DNA of 64,000 nt, from NCBI GenBank assembly GCA_029851415.1, contig CM056744.1:11601268-11665267 (forward strand), in the 5' to 3' direction. The DNA is from Eretmocerus hayati (Eukaryota; Arthropoda; Insecta; Hymenoptera; Aphelinidae). The notes beneath the pieces were generated by a model. That model was not told where the DNA came from. It saw only the letters and a list, made by a program, of their open reading frames with translations, and searched no databases. Shown here piece by piece: positions 35,026 to 46,124 of this stretch. Numbering within the stretch: the stretch's first letter is position 1; each line of letters begins with the position of its first letter. Both the position numbers and the translations under genes were made by a program.

Positions 35026-35940
35026 AGGTAAGTGTACCCAACGTGCCCCCATATACCAATCTTAGAAGTGGGCACTCGTTGATTTTGGCGCAATTTTTTT
35101 TCCTTTGTCATGATGAAATACGACGGAATTAATGATTTGGACTGACCTCGGATGATTCTGCGTCTCTCAGAAAATGTCAGATGAGTCCATTTCCGTGTTT
35201 GCACACTCAAGAACTCGCCAACGAAATTGTGATTAGTCAAACCGGTGCCAAAGGTTTTTGCGTACGCGCATTCGACTCCTTTTCCCAAGAGTTGCAAAAT
35301 TTGGATTTGGAGCGATTTTATGTTCAAAATACGGAGATCATTCGCAAGAATGGGAGCCAAAATTAGTGTGTACCCAAAATGCCCCCGAATCAGAGCCCCG
35401 AATACTTATCTTCAAAGGGAGTGCAGACTCTTTTTACCACTCACAGCGTGTTTATCGCGTCAAAATAGGTAGGAAATAGTGTTTTGCACTGGCAAAAAGC
35501 TCCAAATATGGTTCTACGCCGATTGAAACGATTTTATGCCCTTTATGGCCGATTTACATCGGTTTTTTTTTTGAAAAATTAAGACAGATCGACTACAGCT
35601 GATCAGAATCAGACGTACATCAGCTCATTTTGAAGGTTTTGGAACAACCTTTGAAACGAGCCAAGATACATGAAAAAATGTCGATGTAGATCAGAGTTGT
35701 TGATAACTGGCTTAATGGAGCACGTTCGGGTATACTCTTTCGCGACCTCGCAAAAAATCCTAAAGTGAGAAAAGCGTGTTTGCTCGACTCCAGTTTATTC
35801 AAATAAGACGTATATCTTATCTCAATTTGAAGGTCTTAGAACGGGCTTTAAAATGCGATAAAGTACGTTGAAAAATATTGAAGGGTGTCAAAACTATTCG
35901 GGAAAGGGCTGAAGGGAGGACACGTTGGATACACTTACCT
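35026..35940. mobile_element. AGGTAAGTG-type TA-flanked element, copy B (915 bp)
   Basis: Left end AGGTAAGTGTACCCAACGTG followed by CCCCCAT; right end inverse, ACGTTGGATACACTTACCT. TA flanks at 35024-35025 and 35941-35942. The interior shares 'cggagat(c/g)attcg' and 'tgtacccaaaatgccccc' words with copy C, and CAACGTACTTTATCGCATTT-type words with copy A. The open frames inside are not gene-like. Confidence 0.78.
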
Positions 35941-35942
35941 TA

Positions 35943-36190
35943 CTCAAATTACGAAAATTGAAAGAATCTTCAGTTTTCCCAAGCTTTAATCCAAATTATT
36001 GATAGAATTGATGCAAAATCTGGCCAATGGTCCAGTTTCGTATTCATCATTGCAAGTGGCCTCTATGATACAATAATACTTTTCTGAATGAAATCCGTTT
36101 TTTACAATGAGCTTCGTCGTAATGCTCATTTTATACAATCTGCGACCGACGTTTAGAGATTCTTGGACTAGTTCAGAATCCAGAGTGAGT
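35943..36190. other. 3' flank of the ionotropic receptor gene
   Basis: Short spacer downstream of the receptor stop codon, with no supported feature. Confidence 0.35.
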
Positions 36191-38410
36191 TCAAGACTTC
36201 ATGCATCTAAAATAAATAATCTCAAAAAATAAAATCAAAACTGACAAGGCGTAAGAAATGCACATACCAAGATAAATCATCTCGCGATTTTGGAGCATGA
36301 AACTCTTATTCTGTCTCTCGTTTCCGGAATAACTTGAGTTAATCAAAAGTTTTTCCTTGTCCCAAAGAAATTCTATGAAACCTGTCTCCTTCATTCTTGA
36401 TAAAACTTGATTAACTTTAGGCAGCAAGGGGGAATCTTCAACAAATGTGTAAGTTAGCCCCCTCTCTAAAATATTGTTTTCGGAAACGTGAATACGTGGA
36501 CAATTTTTAAAAATAGACGTGTACATATTAAAAATCAAACAAACAATTTTTTCATCATCTGATAGACGTTGTATACATCTACTTTGATCTTCTTCAATTT
36601 CATAACGGTTGCGAATGTGAGAATTGGAAAATAACTCTTTGAAAGATTTCTGTCCAACGGGTGTTAAATTGGAATTTGTCAGATCATTTTCTGAATTGAT
36701 AGCAAACTGATTACCTGGCATTGTACTGATTGCACTGAGATAACTTTGAGAAATTAATTGAACTGATATCATCGTTAGTACAAGCGTAAGTACAATTACT
36801 CTTGGTGAAAATTTTGTTGGTTTTCGTATCGTAGGAGCTCCAACAAATATTCTAAAAAACTCCAAGGACGCCTGAGCTATCGAGCTCGGCAATGATACAC
36901 ATTTTAGGGTTATAATACAGAACACACAAGCCAATACTATGAAAATTAAAGATTGAGAATTTAGATAAGGTCTGAATTCGTCGCGAAATTTTTTTGGTTT
37001 ACGATATGATAATATTTTGATCTCACCTACGTGGAAAGGATAAGTTTGAATTCGCCAATAATAACGAATATAAGCGGGTATAGTCAAAAAATCTGATTTT
37101 TCAGTTAAAATATCTCGAAGTGCTCCCTCCGGTTGATAATTATTGGTTTCGTCAACGATACCGTAGGTCTCAAAATTTTTTGTTGTAATTGTTGCGTTGA
37201 TGATGTTCATCACAAAACACAGAGTGCTGGTTTCAAAATTGGAACATTTTTCGTATCCCGGCTTCGTTTCATCGTATTGATTCACTATATTTTCAGTTAC
37301 GAGGCCAGTTCTGAAGTTATATCCTTGGACATTTTTCACTTTATCGAAGAAGAGTGAAGAACAAATCAAAGTCCAATCTGTTTTCAAAAATTTGAGTTTA
37401 TCAGTTTCTATCGCAGTATCACAATTGAAATAATTTTGACCAAAGTTTATTGGGGTTTCTTGCTATTTGTAGTTTCCAGTCAGCAGGTAAATCCAATAAA
37501 TTTAGTCAACATAATTCTGTTTCCGAGAAATTTGAGATAAATATTTTTGCACAAATCAAAACTGTCATGTCATCAAAAGATCATGGTTCTTATCATTTTT
37601 GAAAACACGACAGTTTATCAAGCCAAAATAGAGCAAGTAGCGTTTTGGTAAACTTACCAGTTTTTTGAAAAATTGCATCGTCGAAGTTATCGATTTTACT
37701 CTTCAGTAATGAGCTGTCACCAATTTTAGTCCAGAACTCATGAAACGTACTCTGATACGGATTCAACGTGAACATTTTGAGAATGTTATTGGAGTTAAAA
37801 CACAAGTACACGACATTCAAAATCTTGAAAGCCCAGACTTTGGTCAGGAAATCTTTTGCCATATCACAGCCATTTCTTTCATCCTTATTTGCAAGGAGAA
37901 CTGGGACATCATGCCTCCACCAAATAGAATTTCTGAATTTGTACAACAATTCAGTCATATTTGTTGAGAGTTTGACAATTATCACAACTCCTGAGGCTGG
38001 ATGAGTCATATTTTTAATGATTTCTTGGTTTAGTATGAGAACGTTCCTGTGACGACGGTACTTTTCAATAAGAGATTCATCTTCCATTGTCGAAATTGTT
38101 ATTGGAATTATTGAATTGTTTGAGTTCTCAGTTATCGGTGGATGAAATGTCGAATTGATCAAAACAAAGATCTCTTTTCTATCAAAACATTGCCCGATCA
38201 TTTGTCTCTGTGAAAGAAGAATAAAATGGATTGCAATGAAATTCGAGATTCAAACTCACACCACAAAGAACTACTTACTGCCACAGAAAAAATTCGATCA
38301 TTCTCGTTCTTACTCAGAAAACGAGATTCTATACGGTTCTGTGAACTACACTGTCTTGATACTAGTGAAAAAATCATCGTGACCTGAAGAATTAATGGAA
38401 ATCGTCTCAT
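36191..38410 (-). CDS. Divergent ionotropic receptor (chemosensory iGluR-like)
   Basis: Three exons on the minus strand: 38410-38279 (44 codons), 38207-37658 and 37458-36191, joined in phases 0 and 1 at GT-AG introns to give 649 residues, a normal length for the family. Residues 1 to about 23 are a signal peptide (MRRFPLILQVTMIFSLVSRQ). Residues about 24-300 form the extracellular N-terminal region. The ligand-binding S1 lobe begins around the segment FFDKVKNVQGYNFRTGLV and ends before the first membrane helix (SLIFIVLACVFCIITLKC). A short pore-like segment and the helix VIVLTLVLTMISVQLISQSY follow, then the S2 lobe with its Cys pair, and the last helix (MIYLGMCISYALSVLILFF) near the C-terminus. 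Insect ionotropic receptors are ligand-gated cation channels in dendrites of chemosensory neurons, usually working with IR25a, IR8a or IR76b co-receptors. This is not a co-receptor and belongs to the fast-evolving divergent class; its ligand cannot be inferred. The last intron's acceptor (CAAG, 37460-37459) has a poor pyrimidine tract but restores phase. Confidence 0.85.
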
Positions 38411-38563
38411 TGATGAACCTGGTGAATCAGTTGTTACATCGTTGATATTCAACAAAAAAAATGGAAGGATTTCAATATCGAAGCAATCATTAGATAGCAA
38501 AAGTTACTTCGATGAATTGATGCCATGAACTGAAGCATTATACATGATTCTTAAGAATCAGAA

Positions 38564-38934
38564 TCAGTGGGTCGACTCGTCAGTATTACTTTTGTCCATC
38601 ATTACCAAGCTGTCGAAGAGTTTCAGAAAGATTGGAAATTTCATTGTTCCAACATGTAGAAAAAATGTCAACAAATAATGAGTCGTCACATTCGGATAGT
38701 TTGGAGTGATCGATTCTTGAATCGATTGGTTGAGAATAGAACTTGCTATACCCGAGGTCACTAATCGCTTTGCACGATTATTTTCCTTCTCATCATCAAT
38801 TATTCGAATGGTCAAAGTGTTTTTAGCAAATCGATACTTTTGCCTGATTATTTCACTGAAAAGTCAAAAGATTGAGCAAACCTGATACGATCTTTTCGTC
38901 GATATTGCAGATGAGTGTTCACGACCATCATCAT
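38564..38934 (-). pseudogene. Truncated ionotropic receptor paralogue (N-terminal fragment)
   Basis: Two putative exons, 38934-38882 and 38855-38564, splice in phase (AG|T) into a 114-codon frame ending in TGA. It sits about 150 bases 5' of the intact receptor on the same strand. The order of elements resembles that receptor's N-terminus: hydrophobic start (MMMVVN), a DRI word near the first intron, then a beta-strand (LTIRIID), and a second strand plus helix (YLLTFFLHVGTMKFPIFLKL). The first intron lies at nearly the same place as in the intact gene. No ligand-binding or membrane part follows, so I read it as the remnant of a tandem duplicate. Alternatively, it could splice (donor after FDSL) into the intact gene as an alternative 5' end, which the phase permits. 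The similarity is by eye and weak. Confidence 0.4.
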
Positions 38935-38973
38935 CAACAGAACCACAGATAAGAGTCTCTGGTCAGATAATGA

Positions 38974-39652
38974 CACTGTGGTAAAAAATTTGGGTTGGAA
39001 TAAAGAGTGAACTGGACAAGAATTTCCTTGTGTACAGCGAAATAATCTTTATAGGGATTAAAATTGCTTAAATAAAATGAAAATTTCCACGAGTATTTTT
39101 CGACGTAGAAGCCATATCTGCGTCTGTGCGGTTCCTGCATATAAGGCTGCCTACGTGTGAGGGGTAAAATATGGTGGATGGTCATATGGGTGGATAAGGA
39201 TGGATGGAGGGGTGGACTGATGGATGATGGATTGATGGTCGATGGATGCATGATGGATGGGTCGATTAATGGATATTCGATAATATTTGATAATGGATCG
39301 AGGAATGAATGGTGGGTGGACGGATGGATGTATGGATGGAGTGATGGACGATGGACGGATAATGGACGGATGCATGATGTATGGATGGTCAATGGATAGT
39401 TGATGGGTGACTTGATGGTTGGATGGATGATGGTTGGATAGATGGATGAATGGGCGATGGGTCCATCCATCCGTCTATTCACATATCCATTCACCCATCA
39501 CCCAAACAACCATCTATTCATCTATCAATCCATCCGCCCATCCATCGATCCATCCATCAGGGAATATAATTGCTTCGTTGAAAATTCAACCAGTTGGTTG
39601 AATGAAAAATTCAACGAGTCTGGTTGAAAATTCAACCAATTTTTTACAGTGT
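38974..39652. mobile_element. Possible inverted-repeat element enclosing GGAT microsatellite
   Basis: The right end (inverted) reads CACTGTAAAAAATTGGTTGA and the left CACTGTGGTAAAAAATTTGG, with GTTGGAA/GTTGAAT following each. Near the right end, GTTGAAAATTCAACC-type palindromic words occur three times (39579-39637). No clear target duplication. Confidence 0.35.
39170..39562. repeat. GGAT/GATG microsatellite that switches strand
   Basis: From 39170 to about 39462 the plus strand is G-rich (GGATGGATGGA-like words with ATGGATGGATGATGG variants); from about 39462 to 39562 the same motif appears inverted (CCATCCATCC). The junction near 39462 can form a hairpin. The 186-codon open frame at 38934-39494 on the minus strand is simply this repeat read as Pro/Ser/His/Ile. 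Confidence 0.88.
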
Positions 39653-41136
39653 GGCTGTAAATTTTGACTGACATAAGAATAACACGGTGACTGTAAACCG
39701 AATGTAAAAGAGATTATAAATCACTTTATCTTTCTTACAGAGTTTGTCATTTTTTGAGTCTATATAACTTTTGAGGTTTTCAGTTTTCTCAAATTTAAAG
39801 CTGAGAATGTCATGAATTCTATAAATCTTGACAAGGGCACTGATGGTGTGGGACACGTGAAAAAGTATAAAGAGTTCTTTCCCTAACATGAAAATATTAC
39901 TTCATAAATATTTTTGTCAGGTTTAGAAAGAAAAACTGTAAACTGAGAGCAGAATCCGCTCATCTTATATGATATTGTTTATGATGGAAAATCGTTTTCA
40001 ATGTCAGAATCTTCCTCGACGTAGATTCGATACATTCGTTTTCCTCGAAGGCTCAACCATTACATATGAAAGATAGAAAATTATTTCATATTCTTCTATC
40101 ACAATTTATTCCAAGATTCGAACACACGCATTATCAACTATCAGCAAAACACCCACAACATTGAAACTATCACTTATACCTACCCCGGTTGTTTCGAGTA
40201 TATATTTGAACTCGGTATGCATATACTCTTACCGCAATGCCATTGTCATCGCAATCATACCGCGGGAATTCAAGTTCTACCATCACCAGAACACCATATA
40301 GTACACCTTTGTGGAAAAAAATGACACAAACTGGATTATACCTCACTCTCATGGTATGATATACATCCACATGTATAATAGTCTATCACTAACATATTAT
40401 CGTATCAAACGATCGGATCCCAGAATTATGTGGCGCATCCGTTCGAGATCATCAACTCATTTTCCTAATCATCTACTGCTTTCACCACCTATAGATCAGA
40501 TATAGATATATTCACATGAATGCCAAAATTATAATCGACTCCTTAATATCCCTTTTGCACGATATGCCAAGATCACATGTCTCTTTGGTACTGTACCGAA
40601 TTTTTCAAAACAAATATCAGCGTGGGAGTCCAGAGTATATAATGTGTTCTCCAAGTGAAGGTTTGTATTTGTTTTCCCAGAAGATTTTCGGGAGAAAGTT
40701 GTATGTTGTACAACTGTGCAAGAGACGAGCATAGTTTGATTTGCGAAGTGATTGTGTGAATTTTTTTGGTTGGATCATAATATGGAAACACAGAGGAAAG
40801 ACAGAGGAAAAGGTGCGATGAGGAAATCCGTTTGAAATTTCTTTATACCTCGTCTTTTGAGTGTTTAGGAACTTGGCATTGGTTACAATGTAGCCTTTGG
40901 TGAGAAAGACATCAGGCACTTTTGTCGTTGTGAATGATTGATTGTCGTACTAAATATGAGATTTTGCATTAAAGAGGAAAGTGCGAAATATTTATGGATT
41001 CTGGTGAGATAGTATTGAATTCTTTCCGTGAAAAAGGGAAAGTGAAAACGAGACAGGAATTATTCTTAAATTAGTTAGCACATTCAAGAGATATTAGTTT
41101 GAGTTTGATAAATGATGGATTCAGAGATGACAAGTA
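39653..41136. other. Intergenic, no gene seen
   Basis: About 1.5 kb with short unrecognised open frames only. Confidence 0.35.
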
Positions 41137-41838
41137 AAGAAAGTGTACCCAACATGCCCTGGTATGCCCATTTCAAGAATAGACACTCATTGATCTCATC
41201 TCTGCAAATTTATTTGCGTTTTTTGTTGTTGAAATATGTAGAATTAAGTGATTTGGGCCAACCCCGAATGCGTCCTCCAGGAGATTTCCAGTAATTTTTT
41301 CATTTTTTGTGTTTGTACAGATAAAAAATCACCGAGGAAATTGCGGTCAGCAATAGTAATATAGGTGCCAGATTATGTTAGTCTGATGATCACTCTCAGC
41401 CAGACATACCTTGGATAGGATCGATTTCTTTTTTCAGAACTTTCAAAATTCCTTTTGCAAATTTGCAAATCTAGGATTTGAAACTATTTCGTATGCAAAA
41501 TACGGAGATGATTCGTGAAACAAGAAGGCAAACATTGGAGTATACCCAAAATGCCCCAATATATGATTATCTCGTGATAGATAAGCCGGAAATAGTTATT
41601 TCGACCGATGAAAAAGCTCCAAATGTGGTTACACGGAGATGAAAACAGTTGTATACACTTTATCGCCGATTTATATTGTTTTAAATGATGTGGGCATGTT
41701 GGCTAAACCTTTTCGCAAACTTTCGAAAAATCACTTCTTGGGAAAATTGTGATAACTAAAGTACGTTGAAAAATATTTAAAAGGTACAAAACTATTGGCA
41801 AAATGGCTTAGGAGGAGGCATGTTGAGTACACTTACCT
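41137..41838. mobile_element. AGGTAAGTG-type TA-flanked element, copy C (702 bp)
   Basis: Left end AAGAAAGTGTACCCAACATG (first bases drifted from AGGTAAGTG); right end inverse, CATGTTGAGTACACTTACCT. TA at 41135-41136 and 41839-41840. The interior is collinear with copy B (ATGCCCATTT...AAGAATAGACACTCATTGAT and ATACCCAAAATGCCCC). Confidence 0.75.
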
Positions 41839-41889
41839 TATTCTCCGTTCACTTGGAAGAATTTTTCGACAAGAAGCCAAGTTTTCTAT

Positions 41890-41890
<1 letters not shown>

Positions 41891-41927
<37 letters not shown>

Positions 41928-42490
41928 CATGGAAGTCTCTTACACAGAGCTTATTATGCTAAAGATACATTGGTGAACTTATGACTAAATATTTGTATCA
42001 TCCAGGTGTCTACTACTGAAAGGCAAAAAGAATTGTATATGGAGTGATGATAAAGAATACTTATCATATCGATAATTTACATTCATCAAAAAACTCACAT
42101 AATATTCTACAGGCATTAACATAAGGTTTGGTAATCAATATTTCTACGGAAAGGGGTAGTTGAAACTGAAGTTGGAATAACTTTTGCAGTAATTTTTTCC
42201 TATGTTCGTCATATTCTTCGCATTGCCAAATGACATGATTCATATCTTGTTCTTGTTTACCGCAAGTACACATAGGGTCATTAATTATTTTTACCCTCGC
42301 TAAGGATGCTGCTAGATTGTAATCATTCGCTCTGCAGCGGTTGATCGTGACAATCATTCGTCGATTGAGTTTTTTGTTGAAGAACCAAGGTTTGCTTGAG
42401 TCGTTGAAGAAGTTTTGAAAGTAAATTGTTCCCGTCGAGCAGGCTTGATCTTTAATTGCATCAAAGGTTGAGACCTTACTCCCTACACTG
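41891..42490 (-). mobile_element. 5'-truncated non-LTR retrotransposon (LINE) with poly(A) tail
   Basis: On the minus strand an open frame (entering at about 42480 and ending with TAA/TGA at 42064) encodes the C-terminal end of a LINE ORF2 protein. It contains KPWFF and CRANDYNLAASLARV, then the typical CTCGKQEQDMNHVIWQC zinc-knuckle-like motif of the form C-x-C-x8-H-x4-C that closes Jockey/I-type polymerases. A 3' untranslated part of about 140 bases follows, then 34 consecutive T on the plus strand (41891-41924), which is the poly(A) tail. The reverse transcriptase and endonuclease domains are missing. The intact frame suggests a fairly recent 5'-truncated insertion. Confidence 0.85.
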
Positions 42491-43597
42491 ATTTTCTTGA
42501 GTTATATAGAAATGCAAGTTTTTTATGTGTTTTTCTATAGCCTTACAGTTTTTGACTAATTTTTGCTGAATCCACAGACCTATCGTCATCAAATCCCGAG
42601 TTCATCGTAAATTTAATTTAGTCATCATAAGCGCATTTTTATCGAAATTGACAATCGTAAATCGGATGAACATTTTCACAAGGTATGAAGATAAAACTGA
42701 GACTTACTATTCGGTCTTTCAAGTTTTTTCATCACTGTAAACGATGACCTACTGTAATCTATCCTCCTGTAAGCTCCTATTCAATCCAAAATCCATACTT
42801 GATGTTTGAAATAATAATAGTATATTGCGCGCCGAGTGCGGGAAAATTTTGATCAGCAAGGTTTACCTGAAAAACAAAATTTTTTGTCACAAGACACATA
42901 TGCTATTTTATCGGTCAGTACATAGAAACAGCGTTTTTCTGAGCGTCTTCGCAGAAGGCTATTTTACGAGTTACAGTAAAATTTTGTCAACTGTTCTGAC
43001 TTGAATTTTACTAGATTACAGGAATTAAAACACTCATCCTTAATACCTCCACACATGTAATAAAACATGCAACAAAATCAATAAATTTTGAGAGAGAATC
43101 ATTATGATATTGAATCATGACAATAATTCGCCAAGAACGATCCTGACGATGATTCCAAAAAAATTCTCATAGCCAACAGTCCAATTTGGGTCCTTGACCG
43201 TGAAATAGCTAGGTCATACACGCGGCGATACAATTTCTAGATGCTAATTAAATCAAGGCTGGAATTGTTCAAGTATAGCCCGCGAAGAATACTAATTCAA
43301 ATCTACATTCGCGTGAAAGTATTCATGTCACCAGATCAACACAATGACCGCTATCACTACAGCATTTACTGTTACAATACTTTAATATGCTCAATTCGCA
43401 AGGCAACGACACTATTATTTCAATAGCTGATGAGCATAAGTATTGCGGTCATTCGCAAAAGGATGTGTCTGTATGATTTACAAGTAATAGTAGTGAAAGC
43501 AATTTTTTCTGATGGCATCGACCTTTGCGATTGTACTTCGTCAATCTTTTGATCGCTAGGAATGTATGGTGTTGATGGGCCGTTCATTTGAGAGTCA
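42491..43597. other. Intergenic, no gene seen
   Basis: About 1.1 kb with no supported feature. Confidence 0.35.
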
Positions 43598-43601
43598 TTA
43601 A

Positions 43602-43839
43602 CACGTTCACTGCGAAGGCAGTTTTTCGTAATTTTTGGTTCGTCTTCATCTCGACCCTCATTCTCCGATTCAGGTAAGTATATAGGAAAAAATCCTGTTC
43701 TGACTTATTATTTATGCACACAAACTAAACGCCTAGGAAAATGCCTATTTGAAAGATTTTTTGGTCAAATATAAATCGGCAAAGATTGAAAAACAAAATA
43801 TCGTGAGCCCCACCGGTGGGGCCCATCGCAGTGAACGTG
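43602..43839. mobile_element. 238-bp piggyBac-like MITE
   Basis: Inverted ends CACGTTCACTGCGA are flanked on both sides by TTAA (43598-43601 and 43840-43843), the exact target of piggyBac transposases. Next to the right end is the palindrome CCCCACCGGTGGGG. No transposase. Confidence 0.85.
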
Positions 43840-43843
43840 TTAA

Positions 43844-44230
43844 AACTCATCATCATTGCTTCATAAATAAAGAGGCTCTCTCTACTCGAGGATTTTCAAA
43901 AAAGTGATTATCAAAAGAATCGATGATGTATACTTTCTACCGGTTCCTATTGAACCAGAAATCGACTATCCATATATCATCAATAATGTTGTAGATTTTT
44001 CGTTCTTGATGATAAATATAGAAATTTGCGTCTTGTCGATCTTAAAGGACGGTAGGGAATTAAATCAATTCCCAAAATTTAATGATGTGAATTTTATTAC
44101 GACGTTTCGTCCCCAAAGTTTCGTGGACCTCATCAGGCTTACGTTTTTCTGTTTTAATTCATGTGAAGATGGAAAAGATACTAAATATTGTGTACAAATC
44201 ATAAATGTATAAATGTAGAGATGCGCAACT
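43844..44230. other. Intergenic, one unrecognised open frame
   Basis: A 102-codon frame (43904-44212) starts at an ATT-type codon, lacks a good ATG context and has no motif that I know. The word TTTCGTCCCC.AAAGTTTCGTGGACC could be old transposon sequence. Not supported as a gene. Confidence 0.3.
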
Positions 44231-44232
44231 TA

Positions 44233-44818
44233 CCGTCAAGTGGGGTAACTTTGGGATACGGGGGGGGGGGGGGTAACTTTGGAACAACCCATGAAAGAGT
44301 AATTATCACGCGCGATCAGCAGGGCAAATAATTTGGTACCTGTTCTCCCTACTTGTGGCACGCATGAGTAATGTTTTGCACCGGCGTGAGGTCCTCCATC
44401 AGTTGTGAGTTCATTTAGTTTCAAAAGTATGTTTTCAATCCAAAAAACAGTCTTCTGGAAAAATGAGTGTAGTACCGACCTTTGCAGGGTGACTCCAAGG
44501 TAACTGAGCTAGATTTCACTTGTCTGTACGCATATCTAGACGAATCCATCACTTATACATTGGCGTACTTTTACCCACTTTCAATTCTGTAGCGTGAAAA
44601 GTAAAAAGTATGTGTTTCCTTCTGTGAACAGGGGTAACTTTGGGACACGAATTTTAGCGCTCATATCTCCAACTAGAGTTGTCCAAATGCGCTTTATAAA
44701 CCCCGCAATCGAAAGCTAAAACTATAAGCTTTTGATTGAATACTCATACCATGCCCCTGTGGTATAAGCTCGAAGGGGAAAAAAGCGATTTTTGTCCCAA
44801 AGTTACCCCAGCTGACGG
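44233..44818. mobile_element. 586-bp TA-flanked inverted-repeat element
   Basis: Inverted ends CCGTCAAGTGGGGTAACTTT (left) and CCGTCAGCTGGGGTAACTTT (right, inverted), TA on both sides (44231-44232, 44819-44820). The GGGGTAACTTTGG word also recurs inside at about 44269 and 44632. A run of 15 G lies at 44260-44274, next to the left end. No coding capacity. Confidence 0.82.
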
Positions 44819-44820
44819 TA

Positions 44821-46124
44821 CGTTATTCTTGAGATCTTCGTGGTATTTTTTGAGCGATCTAGGTACTGGAGACTATCCATATAATTTTACGAGTTGATTG
44901 AGAGCATGATGACTTGTGTAACTCAATATGACCCATGTAAAAATCAAATTCATGGGACAAATTTCGTAGATTATAATGTGTCAGTTTAGCTCTCACAAGG
45001 TATTAGATTCGTTATTAAATTTTTATTGTCAAATTTAGTCACAGAAGCTCGAATGGAAAATAAAGATCGAACGAATTTGCTAGTCTTCGGAAAAAATTTG
45101 AGCGTCGCTGTGTTTCGACCATTCATTCTACGCAGCATCTGCATGGGTTCATGTCGAGGTTCATGTGTATCATTGACTAGTCTACACTCTATCATAATTC
45201 TCGTGATAAAAACTCACACAAAAAACGAAAGTCTTACCGTCAGTAAAAATTGTCATTTCGAAGATTATTTCACAATTGTATAAGTGCGTAATATGAAATA
45301 ATTCTGCGGCGAATGAGGTTTACTTGAATCTAATATATCTAAATAAATAAATAATTCTTGAATTTCAATCACAGAAGCTTGGTTAGCAGACCCGCCCCGA
45401 TACCACCACCCCCAGCCTGTGATGATCTGAAACAACGCACGATAATAATCACTCGGTTGGTTTTTTTGTTTCAATATTCACTATCTCTATAACGTTACAA
45501 TGCCGCAAGAATTAAGATCATCCCCGAAAAATTCTTTTTGTAAAAGTGAGAATATTTTATTCTTCTGATTGATCAAAATGGTATCACAAATAGCGATCCG
45601 GTCATGAAAGACCGCAAAAGCATCCATTTTTTCGGAAAATGTTCGCTACTTTCAGTAGGGCTCTTTAAAATCTACATAAATTTTTCACAACAATTTTCAA
45701 GTTTTCGAGTGACAAGACGTATATCAGTTTTCCTCTATCACTCGCGAATGATAGAGGAATACCGATTTTGATTTTTGCATCATTGTGCTGTGTGAGCAAT
45801 AATGAACATAATTCACAAAAATCAGCCACGTGATCAGAAAAATAGCATTCAAATAATTCCAGGCTGAGAATGCCACATTGTATAAGACGCCTAGAATACT
45901 GCAAGGGTATCGCATATATATAAGCGTGTATGCATATTTTCAGGCGCTTACTGTACCATATGATTGACGACACCAACCACATGATCGCTATATCTATATT
46001 TACATTGCATGTCAGTTGCGACGTGATTGCGAGCCTTGATCTCCGCGATTGTACGCGATAACAACAATCAATTCTAGTTCTTCCACAGCATCTTCTATCA
46101 TCTCTCGTTCCCAATATCACCAAA
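44821..46124. other. Upstream region of ETFA, no other gene seen
   Basis: The part from 45774 onward is what is duplicated at the start of the window. Minus-strand open frames here (for example 45665-46165) run through the ETFA 5' region and have no recognisable protein. I cannot place the ETFA promoter precisely. Confidence 0.4.

Noticed and set aside
34941..35360. 139-codon minus-strand frame
   Set aside because: Mostly inside the AGGTAAGTG-type element; the collinear copy at 41137 does not preserve the frame.
38934..39494. 186-codon minus-strand frame rich in Pro, His, Ser and Ile
   Set aside because: It is the antisense reading of the GGAT microsatellite, and its composition follows the repeat.
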